Positions 42,801 through 54,800 of a stretch of DNA of 64,000 bases are shown here, in pieces. The stretch covers positions 1 through 64,000 of the forward strand of contig NZ_SMLB01000019.1 in assembly GCF_004349105.1 (NCBI RefSeq), read 5' to 3'. Under the pieces are notes generated by a model. That model searched no databases. It was not told the origin of the DNA and was given only the letters and a program-made list of their open reading frames with translations. Within the stretch, counting starts at the first letter, position 1. Each line of letters starts with the position of its first letter. Made by a program: the position numbers and the translations under genes. Origin of the DNA: Jiangella aurantiaca. GTDB lineage: Bacteria > Actinomycetota > Actinomycetes > Jiangellales > Jiangellaceae.

Positions 42801-45800
42801 CACCCAAAGCCAGTGCTGGCCGGAGCCGAGGGCCTCGAGGAGCCACACCGCCTCGCACTGCTCCCACGTCGTCGGCTCGGCCGGCGGCGCACCGCTCCCC
42901 CACGAGCACTCGAACGTCTCGACCGGCTCGTTGCTGGCGAAGCCGAAGGTGACGTCGGGGCCGGAGTTGGCCGGATCCGGGTAGGTGGTGATGAACGTGT
43001 CGGGCGGCGTCGTGTCGTCGGACCCGAGGATCAGCCACTCGTAGAAGGCGGGCGAGATGTCGCGGTTGCCGTCGGGATCGACGGCGCGGACGTGCAAGAC
43101 ATGCACCCCGCCGCCCAGCGGGCCGGCGATCTCGTGCGGTGACGTGCAGGGAGCGAACTCCCCCTGGTCGAGCGCACACTCGAACTCCGTGACAGGGATC
43201 GGCCCGTTCGGACCGTCGATCAGCTCGAAGCCCTCGAACGTGAACGTCGCGCTGGTCTCGGTCGTCTCCTCTTCCGGCCCGGTGAGGATCGCCGTGTCCG
43301 GGCCGGACATGTCGACGACCGTCCAGGTTCGCGTAGCGCCCACCGGGTCGACGTTGCCGGCGGCGTCGATCGCCTGGACGACGAGGGTGTGCTCACCAGG
43401 CGTGAAGACCTCGATCTCCTGGGGCGTCTCGCAACCCCCGATGGCCTCGCCGTCGAGCGTGCACTCGAATTCGAGGTCGAGCGCGGGCGTCATGTCGTCG
43501 GTGCCGCCGAACTCGAAGAAGCTGATGAAGTTCGGCGTCGACGAGCCCTCGCGGGGGCCGTTCGTGATGACGGTCGTCGGGGGCGTCACGTCGGGCCCGA
43601 TGACCTCGAACTCGTAGATCGCTGGCGTCAGGTCCACCCAGCCGAACTCGTTGACCGCCTGGACGAGGAGCTCGTGGCCGCCCTCCTCGAGCGGGCCGAC
43701 GGTGAGGGGAGACTCGCAGAAGAAGTAAGGGTCGCCGTCGAGCGAGCACTGGGTGATCGCGTTCTCCTGGTCGGTCCAGAACTCGAACGTCGCGGAGCCG
43801 CTCGTCGTGGACGGGCGGCCCTCGGGGCCGGGCGGACCGTCAGGGCCGGACAGGATGAACGTCTCGGGCGCCATGCCCGACGAGGCGGTGGCGATCGCGA
43901 AGACCGAGAATCCCCCCGCTTCGGAGCTGCACAGGCGGGCCGGCGTGGAGAACGGGTTGTGCAGCGTGGTGATGTCCATCCACTCGCTGCCGTCGAAGTG
44001 GAGCAGGCGGAGGGACTTCGTCCCGCCGAAGTCCGCGGGGTCGTAGTCGATGCAGATGGTGACGGGCTCGGAGTATTCCGCGGTCGTCGAGATGTCGTAG
44101 TACCGCGCGCCGCCGTAGCCCTCGGGCAGGGACGGGCCGCCGCCGAGTCGTTCGGCGGTGGTCGTGCCGGCTGTGCCGACCGAGAAATACGTCACCGTGA
44201 CGTCGCCGAGGGTGACCTCGACGTTCTCCCCGGCGGGCGTGTTCGGCGGGCCGTCGGGCGTTCCGATCGTCCACTCGTGCGTGGCCGGGCTCGTGTCGGC
44301 GTTGCCGGACAGGTCGGTGGCCACCGCCGTGAAGGTGTACGCGCCCGGAGCCAGGTCGGTGAGCTCGGTCACGACTCCCGGTTCGCAGTCGGCCTGCTGG
44401 GTGCCGGCCGGCCCGGTCAGCGTGCACTCGATCGTCGCCGACGGGTCGTCCGAGCTGACCTGGAGGTACGCACTGGTGCTCATCGTGGTCGCGGGCGGCC
44501 CGAAGTCGATCGTGGTGTCGGGCGCCGTGAGGTCCTGAACCGTCCATGTGTGCACGGCCGGGACAGGGTGGTGCTCGAACGGCAGGCCCCGCCAGTCGGT
44601 GCCGGTGTAGAGCGTCTGCACCTGGAACGTGTGCTCGCCGGCCCAGAGGTTCGTGTACGTCTTGCTGTACGTGCCCGGCGAGCCCTCCACAGGCGTGCCG
44701 GTGCACAGGGAGAACGGGCGGTCGTCGAGCGAGCAGTAGAAGACCGCGTCCGGATCGGACGGCTCGCTGGTGAACTCGAATGTCGCCGTCGTGCTCGTTC
44801 CGCTTGCCGGGGCCGACAGCATCCGAGCCTCGGACGGGGTGACCCGGAACTCCGAGTCCTCCCACTGGCCGATGTTCCCGAACTGGTCGACCGCGCGCAC
44901 CGCGAAGAGGTGCTCGCCGATGCCGAGGTCTGCGTAGGTCTGGCCGGCGGGGTCGCACGGGGCAGGCTGCGACGGGTCACCCGGCGCGTGCGGGTCGAAC
45001 GCGCCGTCGAGCCAGCAGTGGAACGTCACCGGCGAGACGTCGGACGAGAAGGTGAACGTCGCCGTCCGGTCCGTCGACTCCTCCTGCTCGACGCCCGGGC
45101 CGGAGAGGATCGTGACGACCGGCGGAGGCGCGACCGTCCAGGTGTACACGGCCGGCGTCGACTCGATGTTACCGGCGGCGTCGATGGCGCGTAGGCGCAG
45201 CGTGTGCGCGCCGCGGGTGAGGTCGGAGAACTGCTCGGGAGAGGTGCACGAGTTCCACGACGTCGTCGAGTCGAGCGCGCACTCGAAGTTCAGGTCACGC
45301 GTGGGCGTGCGGTTGTCCGTTCCGGTGAAGGTGAATGTGGCGACCGTGTTCAGCGTGCCGTTCTGCGGCCCGGTGGCGAACTGCGAGTTCGGCTCGGTGG
45401 CGTCCGGACCGAGCTGGACGAGCCACTCGTAGACCGCTTCCTCGCCCACGATCCCCTGCGGGTTGGTCGCCCGGACCACGAACGCGTGCTCGCCGTTGTC
45501 GACGACCCAGGCCGCGCCGCTCGCCGGCACGGTCGTCCCGCCGCACGGCAGGAAGTCGGAGCCGTCGACCGAGCACTCGAACGTGGACCCGGACTGGTCG
45601 GACTCGAAGGTGAAGACGGCGTTCTCGGTGCCGCTCGCTCCGTCGGGCTGGCCCGAGGTGGGGTCGAGGCGGCCGTCCGGCCCGCTGAGGAAGGTCACGA
45701 CCGGGGCTGCCGAGACCGTCACCGTGCGCGTGGCGGCCGGCCCGACGTTCCCGGCGAGGTCGGTCGCCCGCACGGCGACGGTGTAGGCGCCGGGCTCCAG

Positions 45801-48800
45801 ACCGCTGATGTCGTAGCCGCCGCCGGCCGGCGATTCGCACGACTGCCATTCGGCGGAGCCGATGCCGGCCGTGGTGAGGTAGGCCGCGCACTCGAACTCG
45901 AGTCGGAGCTGGGGCGTCGCGTTGTCGTTGCCGGCGAACGTGTACAGCTCGGGCTCCTGGCCCACGGTCGCGCCGTCGGCCGGGCCACCGGTGACGGTGA
46001 CCACGGGTTTCCGGGTGTCGGCGACCGGAGTCCAGGTGTAGGAGGCCGGCGTCGGATCGGGGTTGCCCTCGAATTCGGGCTGCGTCGGATCGGGGAACTC
46101 GGGCTCGAACATGTCCACCGCACGCACGTAGAACGTGTGCTCCGTGAGCAGCAGCTCGGGATCGGTGTACGAGTAGACGTCGAGCAGGTTGAACGGGCTG
46201 GTGCACTGCACCCACTCGTTGTCGTTCGGCGCAGCCGTGCCGTTCGTGACCTGGCACTCGAACGTGAGCAGGAACTCCGGCGTCAGGTCGTCCGTGCCAC
46301 TGAACTCGAAGATCGTCGAACTGAGATCGGCGGCACCGGGAGCGCGCTCGATGCTCGTCTGCGGCGGCAAGGTGTCGACAGCGTCGACGACCTCCCACTC
46401 GTAGACCGCGGGCTCGAGCTCGGCCGCGGATGCCATCGTCTCGGACTCGGCGTAGACCTCGAGGATGTGGTCGCCCGGAAGGAGCGGCTCCGGGAAGGTC
46501 GTGTCAGCGGCGAACGCTGGGCCGGCCCGGAACGGCGAATCGCACGGGAAGTAGTCGCCCGGATCGACGCTGTCGAAGCGGCACCAGAACTGGGCATCGG
46601 CGACGTTGGCCTCGAAGGTGATCTCCGCCGAGGTGCTCGCCGTCGGACCGCCCGTCGCCGGCGTGCCCTCCGGGCCGCCGGTCGCCGGCGTGAAGCCGGG
46701 TCCGTCGGTGAAGACGACGTTGACGCCCAGGAGCTCCCAGGTGAAGGTGGTCGGTGCTCCGACGTTCCCCTCGAAGTCGATCGCGCGCACGGAGAAGGTG
46801 TGCGGGCCGACCTCGTTCTCGGCGAGCGCCCACTCGAAGGCGCCCTGGCTCATGAGAGTGGCGCTCTCGAAGCCGCATGGCTCGTACGCGTTGGTGTCGA
46901 CCTTGCACTGGAACGTGACGTCCGGCTCGTTCGCGTGGAAGGTGAAGACCGCGTCGAGCAGCCACGTCTGAACGCCGGCCACCGCCGGCTCGGTGTCCTC
47001 CGGCCCGACGTCCACCGCCACCTCGGGCGCGACGCCGGTCGGCAGCGGCACGTACGTCCAGGTGAAGCTCGCAGGAGTCGGGTCCGCCAGGCCCTGGCCC
47101 ATCATGTCGACGGCGCGGATGTCGAGGGTGTGCTCGCCGGGGCTCAGGTTGAGGTACTCGGCCGGATACTCGCAGTCCTCCCAGGCGAGCGCATTGGTCG
47201 AGTCCATGCGGCACTCGAACACGAGCTCGGTGATCGGGCTGGACTCGTCGGCGCCCATGTAGGTGAAGCTCGCGTTGCGGCTCGCGCTCTGGATTCCGGG
47301 CGTGCTGGTGTCCCAGTCCGCGGGACCCGAGACGATCCAGGTGTCCGGCGCGCCTGGCACGACGCCGAGCTCGCAGACGACGCCGAAGCACTGGTCGGGC
47401 TCCGCGTTGCCGGCGGCGAGGTTGCCACCGCCGTCGGCCGCGCCGACGGAGTAGATGCCCCAGCCGCCGTTGAGCTGCGCGACGTTGGTCCTGATCGTGT
47501 GCCCGGCGCCCTCGACGAGGATGCCGTCGCCGCCGTTCGCGTCCGCGGTGTTGCTCTCGACCAGCGTCCCGCGGTCGATGACGGACGACTCCGTGATCTC
47601 GATCCCGTCGCCGCCGTTCCCGCTCGTGGTGTTGTCCCGGACGACGGAGTCGAGGGACAGCTCGCCGATCTCGATGCCGGAGCCGAGGGTGCCGCTGGCG
47701 TTGTTGGCCTCGACGATGGTTCCCGTGGCCTCGCCGACGACGATGCCGCCCGCGCTCCCGCTGAGGTCGTTCCCCTTGACGAGTGTGTTGGTGGCGAGCT
47801 CCACCATGACGCCCGGACCCGTCGTGCCGATCACGTCGTTGTTGAGGACCGTGTTGCCGTCGCCCGCGACCATGACGCCGCCCTGGCCGCCCCGGATCGT
47901 GTTCCGCTGGACGCGGTTGTCGTCGGAGGCCAGCAGATCGTCGCCGGCCATGATCCCGATGCCGCCATTGTCCTTGAGGACGTTCTCGGTGACGGTGTTG
48001 CTGCCGCCGCCGAGCATGGACACACCGCTTGCGGCGCTCTGACCGATCTGGTTGCCCTCGATCAGGTTCTCGCTCGCGAACTCGAGGAGGATCGCGCCCT
48101 CGCCCCGGTTGGCGGCGAGCGTGTTGCCACGGATCACGGCGTGCCGCGTGCCCGTGTAGAGCGCGATGCCGATCTCGTTCGCGACGATCGAGTTGTCGCG
48201 GATCGTGTTTCCGTCGGCGCCCTGGTCGGCGTCGGAGAGCGCTATCCCGGCCTCCTCGTTCCCCTCGACCCGAAGAGCGTGCACCACGTTGCGAGCGGTC
48301 CCGGGGTTGAGCTGCACGCCGTTGAGGAACTGGGTGACGAGACCGTTCGTGATCGTGACGTCGTCGTGGCCGTTGTTGAGGATGCCGGCATCGAGCCCCA
48401 GGCCGTCGACGACGTGGCCGTCGAGGTCGATGGTGATGCCGGGCGCGCCGACGATGAGGCCGTGGCCGCCGCAGTCGACGAGGTCGTTGAGCAGCCGGGT
48501 GCTCTGGGTCAGGATCTCGCCGCACGTGAGGCGTGAGGCGACCGGCGACGGCCCGACCGTCCAGGCGTACATCTTCGTGTTGTAGGTGCTCGCCGCGTCG
48601 GTGGCGCGGACCCAGAACTCGTACTGGCCGGGCTCGAGGTCGGTGTACGTCGTCGGTGACGAGCACCGGGGCGCCGTGTCCCAGAGGTCGCTGAGGTCCG
48701 TGCCCGCGGGCACGCGCAGGCACTGGAACGTGACGCCGCTCTGCCGGTTGGCGGAGAACTCGAACGTCGCGGTCGTGTCGACGGTGACCTTGTCCGGCGT

Positions 48801-51800
48801 CGAGTCGATCGAGACCGTGAAGGTTCCGAGCTGGACCGCCCATGTGTAGCTCGCCGGGGTCGGATCGACGTTGCCGGAGAAGTCGACCGCTCGAACCTCG
48901 AACGTGTACGTGTCGTTGACGAGGTTGTCGTACGTCTTGGGACTGGAGCACGGCTGCCAGGCGGACTCGAGCGTGCTCTCGAACCGGCACTCGAACGTGA
49001 CCGGGCTCGCGTTGTCGGCCCCTGTGAAGCGGAAGACGGCGACGCTCTCCGTGCTCGGGTCGAGCGGCGTCTCCAGGATGCTGGTGTTCGGAGCGATCTG
49101 GTCGCCGCCGCCGGGCCCGCCGAGGCAGGTGATGTTGTAGCACTGCTGCGGCTTGAGGTCGACGCCGAGCGGACCGTCGTTGCTCTGCGCGACGTTGCCG
49201 CCGCCGTCGATGTTCGCCTTGCCGTTGGACGGGTCGCCGACCCAGATGCCCCAGCTGTCGTTGTCCATGGCGACGTTGTCCTTGAAGATGTGGCTCGGCT
49301 TCGTCGCCTGGATCCCCGTGCCCTTGTTGGAGTTGGCCGTGTTGCCCTGGACGAGGGTGCCCTGGCCGGACGGCGCCTCGTCGCCGATGTAGATCCCGCC
49401 GGCGTTGTTGCCGCTGGAGACGTTGTTGAGCAGCGTGTTCGAGTACGAGTGCGACTCGAGCGTGATGCCCGTCGAGTCCGAGTCGCTGGCGTCGTTGTCC
49501 TTGATCAGGTTGCCGGTCGACTCCTTGAGCGAGATGCCGCCCTTGTTGCCGCTGACGTCGTTGCCGCGGACGAGGTTGTCGTTGGCGCGGTACAGCTCGA
49601 TCGCGTACGAGTCGGTCAGCTGGCCGACGTTGTCGATCAACTGGTTCGAGCTCGACGTGTCGATCTCGAGTGCGGGGCCGCTGCTCTCGGTGACGAGGTT
49701 GCCCTGGACGAGATTGCCGGTCGACTCGATGCCGGTCGCGCCGCTCGTGGTGGCGCGCACGATGACGCCGGTGCCGGCCTCGACGATCGAGTTCTCCTTG
49801 ATCGTGTTGTCGGTCGCGCCCTCGAGGAGGATGCCGGCCTTGCTGGCGACCTGGATGTCGTTGCCCTCGATCAGGTTGGACCCGGCGCGCTCGATCCAGA
49901 CCGCCTCGCCGCTCGTCGAGCCGATGAGGTTGCCGCGAACGACGTTGTCCTTCGCCCCGTTCAGCAGCCAGACGCCGCGCGTGTTGGACACCAGTGTGTT
50001 CGACCGGAGGATGTTGCCGTCGACACCCGACTGGAAGCCGGGCACCGGCTCGCTCGGCGCCAGGGTCGGATCCTCAGGGAACGTCCCGTGGCCGAGGCCG
50101 ATGGCCGCCTCCTGGTTCACGTCCGCCGTGACGCCCTCGACGATGTTCAGCCTGGCGCCGTTGTTGAGCATGACGCCGTAGTCGAAGTCGGTCAGCCGGC
50201 CGTTCTTGATCGTCACCGAGTCATAGCCGTTGTTGAGGATCGCCGCGCCGAGAGACTTGCCGTCGATCGTCCTGCCGTTCAGGTCGATGGTGATGCCGTC
50301 GGCGCCGACGATGAGGCCGTGGCCCAGGCAGTCGCCGAGGTTGTTGTTGACCTTGATGCTGTGCGTGATCTTCTGGCCGCAGAAGACAGTCTTCGGCACC
50401 GGGGCGTCGCCCACGCTCCAGACGTAGGCCGCCGGAACCCCGTCACCCGGGTCGTTGACGTCGGGCGCGCTCGGGTCGTCCACGTTCCCGTTCACGTCGT
50501 CGACGTTCCCGGCCAGGTCGACGGCTCGGACCTGCAGCACGTGCTCGGCCGGGGTGAGCCCGTTGACGGTGTGCGGCGAGGTGCACGTCGTCCAGGCAGG
50601 CTGGCCGGCGTCCATGGCGCCGTCGAGCCGGCACTGGAACTCCAGCTCCTCGGCCGGCGTCTGGTTGTCGCTGCCCGTGAAGGTGAACGTCGCGCTCGTC
50701 TGCACGGTCGTCGGATCCGGCCCGGACCGGAACTGCGTGTCAGGTGGCGTCGTGTCCGGGGGCGGCGGGTGGATCCACCACGTGTGCGAGGCCGGGCTCA
50801 GGTCCTTGTTGCCGACGAGGTCGACGGCCCGCACCTGGAAGATGTGGCCTCCGTGGGCCAGGTTCGAGTACTGCTTCGGTGACTCGCACGAGCCCCACTC
50901 GGCCGTCGCGGGAATGTCCGCGGGTGTGAGGTGGTCGTTGAACTGGTCGTAGTACGTCCGGCACTCGTACGTCAGGTTGTAGCCCGCGGTCCGGTTGTCG
51001 TTGCCGGTGAACGTGAAGCTCGCCGCTCTGTTCGTCGTGTCGTAGCGCGTTCCGGCGGCGTCGGTGATCAGCTCACCGGGCGCGGCGGTGATGCGGGTGT
51101 CCGGCGTGGCACCCGCGACGGTGCAGTCCACGCCGAGGGTCTCGCCGGGGCCGCACTCCTCGGTGCCGTCCTCCTCGACGCCCGCCTCGATCCGCCACGT
51201 GAACTCGGCGGGAGTGGGATCGAAGTTGCCGGCCTGGTCGATCGCGCGCACCTCGAAGTGGTGGTCCATGGCCGGCTCGAGGCTCAGGTACGTCTGCGGG
51301 CTCGAGCACTCTCCCCAGCGCTCACCTTCTGGCGGCTCGGGCAGCTCGGGCGGCTCGTTCGGGTCGGGCGGCTCGAGGTCGGGCTCCTCCGGAGGCACCG
51401 ACGGGTCCGGCGGCGCGTCGAGGCGGCACTCGAAGGTCAGTGCGGTCAGCGGGTCGCCGTCGGCGCCGTCGTCGGCGGTGAACTCGAAGCGCGCCGTCTC
51501 GTTCCCGGTCAGTGCGGGAGGCGTCGACGTGAGGATCGTCTGGGGCGCCTGGAGGTCGGGCGGGGTGATCTCGCCCAGGTCACCGGTCTCGCAGACGACG
51601 CCGACACATTGCACGGCGTCGGGGAGGCCCGGCGTGACGCCGTCCGAGTGGTTGCCGGCGGCCTTGTTGCCGCCGCCGTCGATGTTCCGGTTCGGGTCGG
51701 GCGGCTCGCCGGAGGCGGTGTCCTCGCCGGCCTCGATGCCGTAGTTGGCGTTCAGGTTCGCGGTGTTGTTGCGGATCGTGTGCTTGCCGACCGCGACCGA

Positions 51801-54800
51801 GATGCCGCTCGCGGCGTTCTCGTGCGCGGTGTTGCCCTCGATCAGCGCGCCGCCGACGGCGACGCCGCTGGCGTCGAACGCGGCGCCGTCCACGGAGATG
51901 CCGGGCCCGCCGTTGTTGTTCGCGATGTTGCCGCGGATCACCATGCCGACGCCGTCACCGAGCGCGATCCCCGCCTGGAGCGAGTGCGAGACGTCGTTGT
52001 TCTCCACCACCAGGTAGTTCGTGCGAGCGGCATCGACGCCCGACGGGTTGTAGCCGAGCTCGCTGTTCTTGACCACGCTGTTGCTCGAGTTCGACAGCAC
52101 GACGCCGCCGTCGGACTGCTGATGTGCGAGGACGCCGTCGATCTCGATCCGGTCCGCGTCCTGCACGATCACACCGGCGTCGCCGTTCCGGACGAGGACG
52201 CCGCCGCGCACGATGTTCCCGTGCGAGCCCTGGTGGATCTTGATGCCGGCGTCGCCGGTGTCGCTGACGTCGTTGTTCTCGAGGACGTTCTGCCGCGAGC
52301 CGTTCTCCAGCACGATGCCGGCGTCGGAGTCCAGGGCCGGGTCCAGGATGATGCCGCTGATCGTGTTGCCGCGGATGACGTTCCGATGACTGTCGAACAC
52401 GTGGATCGACATGCCGTTGGAGACGAAGTGGTTGTTCTCGATCAGGGCGCCCTCGGTACCGCTCATGAGCTGGAGACCGGTCTCGCCGTTGGAGTCGAAG
52501 ACGTTGTCATGGACCGTACTCCCCAGCCGCCCGTTGTCGGCGTCGAAGAGCTGGACGCCGGTGAGGGCGTTGCGGACCAGCGTCATCCCATGGACTTCAC
52601 TGTGGACTGAGCCAGGGCCGAGCAGGACGCCGTAGCCGAAGTTCGTGACGGTGCCGTTGCGGATCTCGACGTTCGGGTAGCCGCTGCGGATGCCCGGCGT
52701 CAGGTTGTCCTCTTCGCCCGGCTCGAGCACGAGGCCACTCGACACCGTGTGCCCGTTCAGGTCGAGGACGATGTTCGGTGCCCCGATGGCGATGCCCTGC
52801 CCGAGGCAGCCGGTGACGTCCGCCGCCAGCTTCGTGCTCTCGGTGATGATCTGCCCGCAGGTCACGACCTCCGGAGCCCCCGGCTCCTCACGATCCGGCG
52901 GAGGCGGCGTGTCGGCCGCCTCGAAGCGCAGCTCGAGCTCGGGCAGCGTGACCTCCGGCGGATCCTGCGGCGTCTCCCGGGAGAGGAACGACTGGTCGCC
53001 GCCTTCGAGATCGCTCTCGTTCCCGTCGCGGATCACCCAGCCCTGGCTGGGGAGCGTGCCCGCGAAGATGGCCTCGACGTGCGCCTTGACGTCGAACTCG
53101 CGGTAGCCCTCTCCAGCTGAGGTCTGGGCGATCGCGGCGCCGGCGACCGGGTCGGGCTGGTTGGTCCAGGTGAGCGTGCTCTCCTTCCACGTCTCTGCGA
53201 GCGGCACGGCCGCCAGCGTCCGGCCCTCGGTGTTGGAGCCGGAGTAGAGACGCAGCGTGGCGGAGACCAGCTCACAGTCGGGCGCGTCCGACTGCAGTGG
53301 GAAGCGGAAGAAGGCGCGCGCGTTCTCGGGGACCACGGGCTGGCCGTTCCCCGGGTCGGTCGCCCCCGAGCGGACCTCGAGCTCCGTCATCGACCAGTAG
53401 TTCTCGAGCGGGGTGACCTGGTCGGCCCAGCCGTCCGCGTTCGGGGTCAGGGTGATGTTGGCCTCGTCGCAGCTGATCGGCGTCGCGCCCGGATCGTCGG
53501 GATCCGGCCCGACGCGCCAGGTGTAGCGCGCGGGCGTCGGATCCGGCCCCGCGGCCTCGCCCGCGAGCGCCCGCACCTCGAAGGTGTGGAGGCCGGTCGT
53601 CAGGTCGGAGAACATCGTCGGGTTGAAGCACTCCACCCACATCTCCGGATCGCGGCTGTCCAGGCGACACTCGTACTCGGCGAACTGCGACGGCGTGAAG
53701 TCGCTCACGGCCATGAAGCTGAAGAGCGCCGAACGGCTGTTCGTCGAGGGGGTGGTGGCCGGAGCGGGGGGAACGGTCCGGCCGGGCGTCAGTCCTGGCG
53801 CCTCGACGATCACCGTGTCAGGCGGGGTCATCCCGACGCCGCTGATGAGCTGGCTCACGGGTGTCGGGTCGACGTTGTCCGCGCGGTCGATGGCACGGAC
53901 CTCGAACCTGAACTGGCCTTCCTCGGGAAGCGGTACCGACCACGGGCTGGAGCAGCCGTTCCATCGAAGCTCGGGCGGGACCGGGTCCCACGGCGCGACC
54001 GGGTCGGGTTCCTCGGCCAGGTCGATCTCCAGGAAGCGGCACTCGAAGTTGAGGTCCTCCGGCGCGGTCACGTTGTCGGTTCCCCGGAACCGGAACGCCA
54101 TCGTCTCGATCCCGTCCTGGAACGGCCCGTCCTCGGGGTAGTCGAAGACGGTCTCCGGTGGCTCGACGTCCGAGGGTGGCGGCTCTCCTTCGAACTCGAA
54201 GGCGCCCGCGTCGCAGCGTCCGTTCTGCGGTCGCTCGATCCCACGCTGGTCGACGGTCGAGCACGGCGGGGCGCTCGAGTCGATCGCCAGGCTTCCGTGC
54301 TGAAGGGCGTGCGTCAGCGTCGGCCCGCCGTTGTCGGCGATGGCCAGCAGCCGCGGGTCACCGCGCCGGTCGCGGACGCCGAGCTCGATCGGGCTCTCCG
54401 CGGTCTCGTGGGTCACGGCCAGGAAGCAGGTGTTCGTCGCTCCGGTCTCGAGGTTCCCACCCTCCGACCTCACGTACCAGTCGCAGCTACCGCCGTTGAG
54501 GCTGCCGCCGACGATGGAGTTCTTGAGGATCACCGCCGAGTTCGCGGCCGGCGGGACGGGCGGTACGAAGTCTGATTCACGGACGCCGATGCCGCCGCCG
54601 GACGGCGCCGAGTTGCGCCAGATCGTCACCTGCGTGAGCCTGAGCTCGCCGTCGGCGTCGTGGAAGACGCCGCCGCCGGCGCTCGCGGCCTTGTTCCCGG
54701 AGATGGTCGTGTTCTCGTAGAGCGAGTCGCCGTCGGCGAAGCTCATGATGCCGCCGCCCTGGCCGGCCTCCTCCGGGAGCTCACCGTCCTCGCCGGTTGT

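Noticed and set aside
45204-48536. A 1,110-codon + strand frame and similar long + frames opposite the giant gene
   Set aside because: Composition is typical of antisense frames in GC-rich genes; there are no motifs or ribosome-binding sites, while the minus strand encodes regular modules.
47380-52860. Tandem short repeats in the giant gene considered as CRISPR-like or VNTR
   Set aside because: The periodicity is that of beta-helix rungs at protein level; repeats differ in sequence and have no constant direct repeat and spacer pattern.
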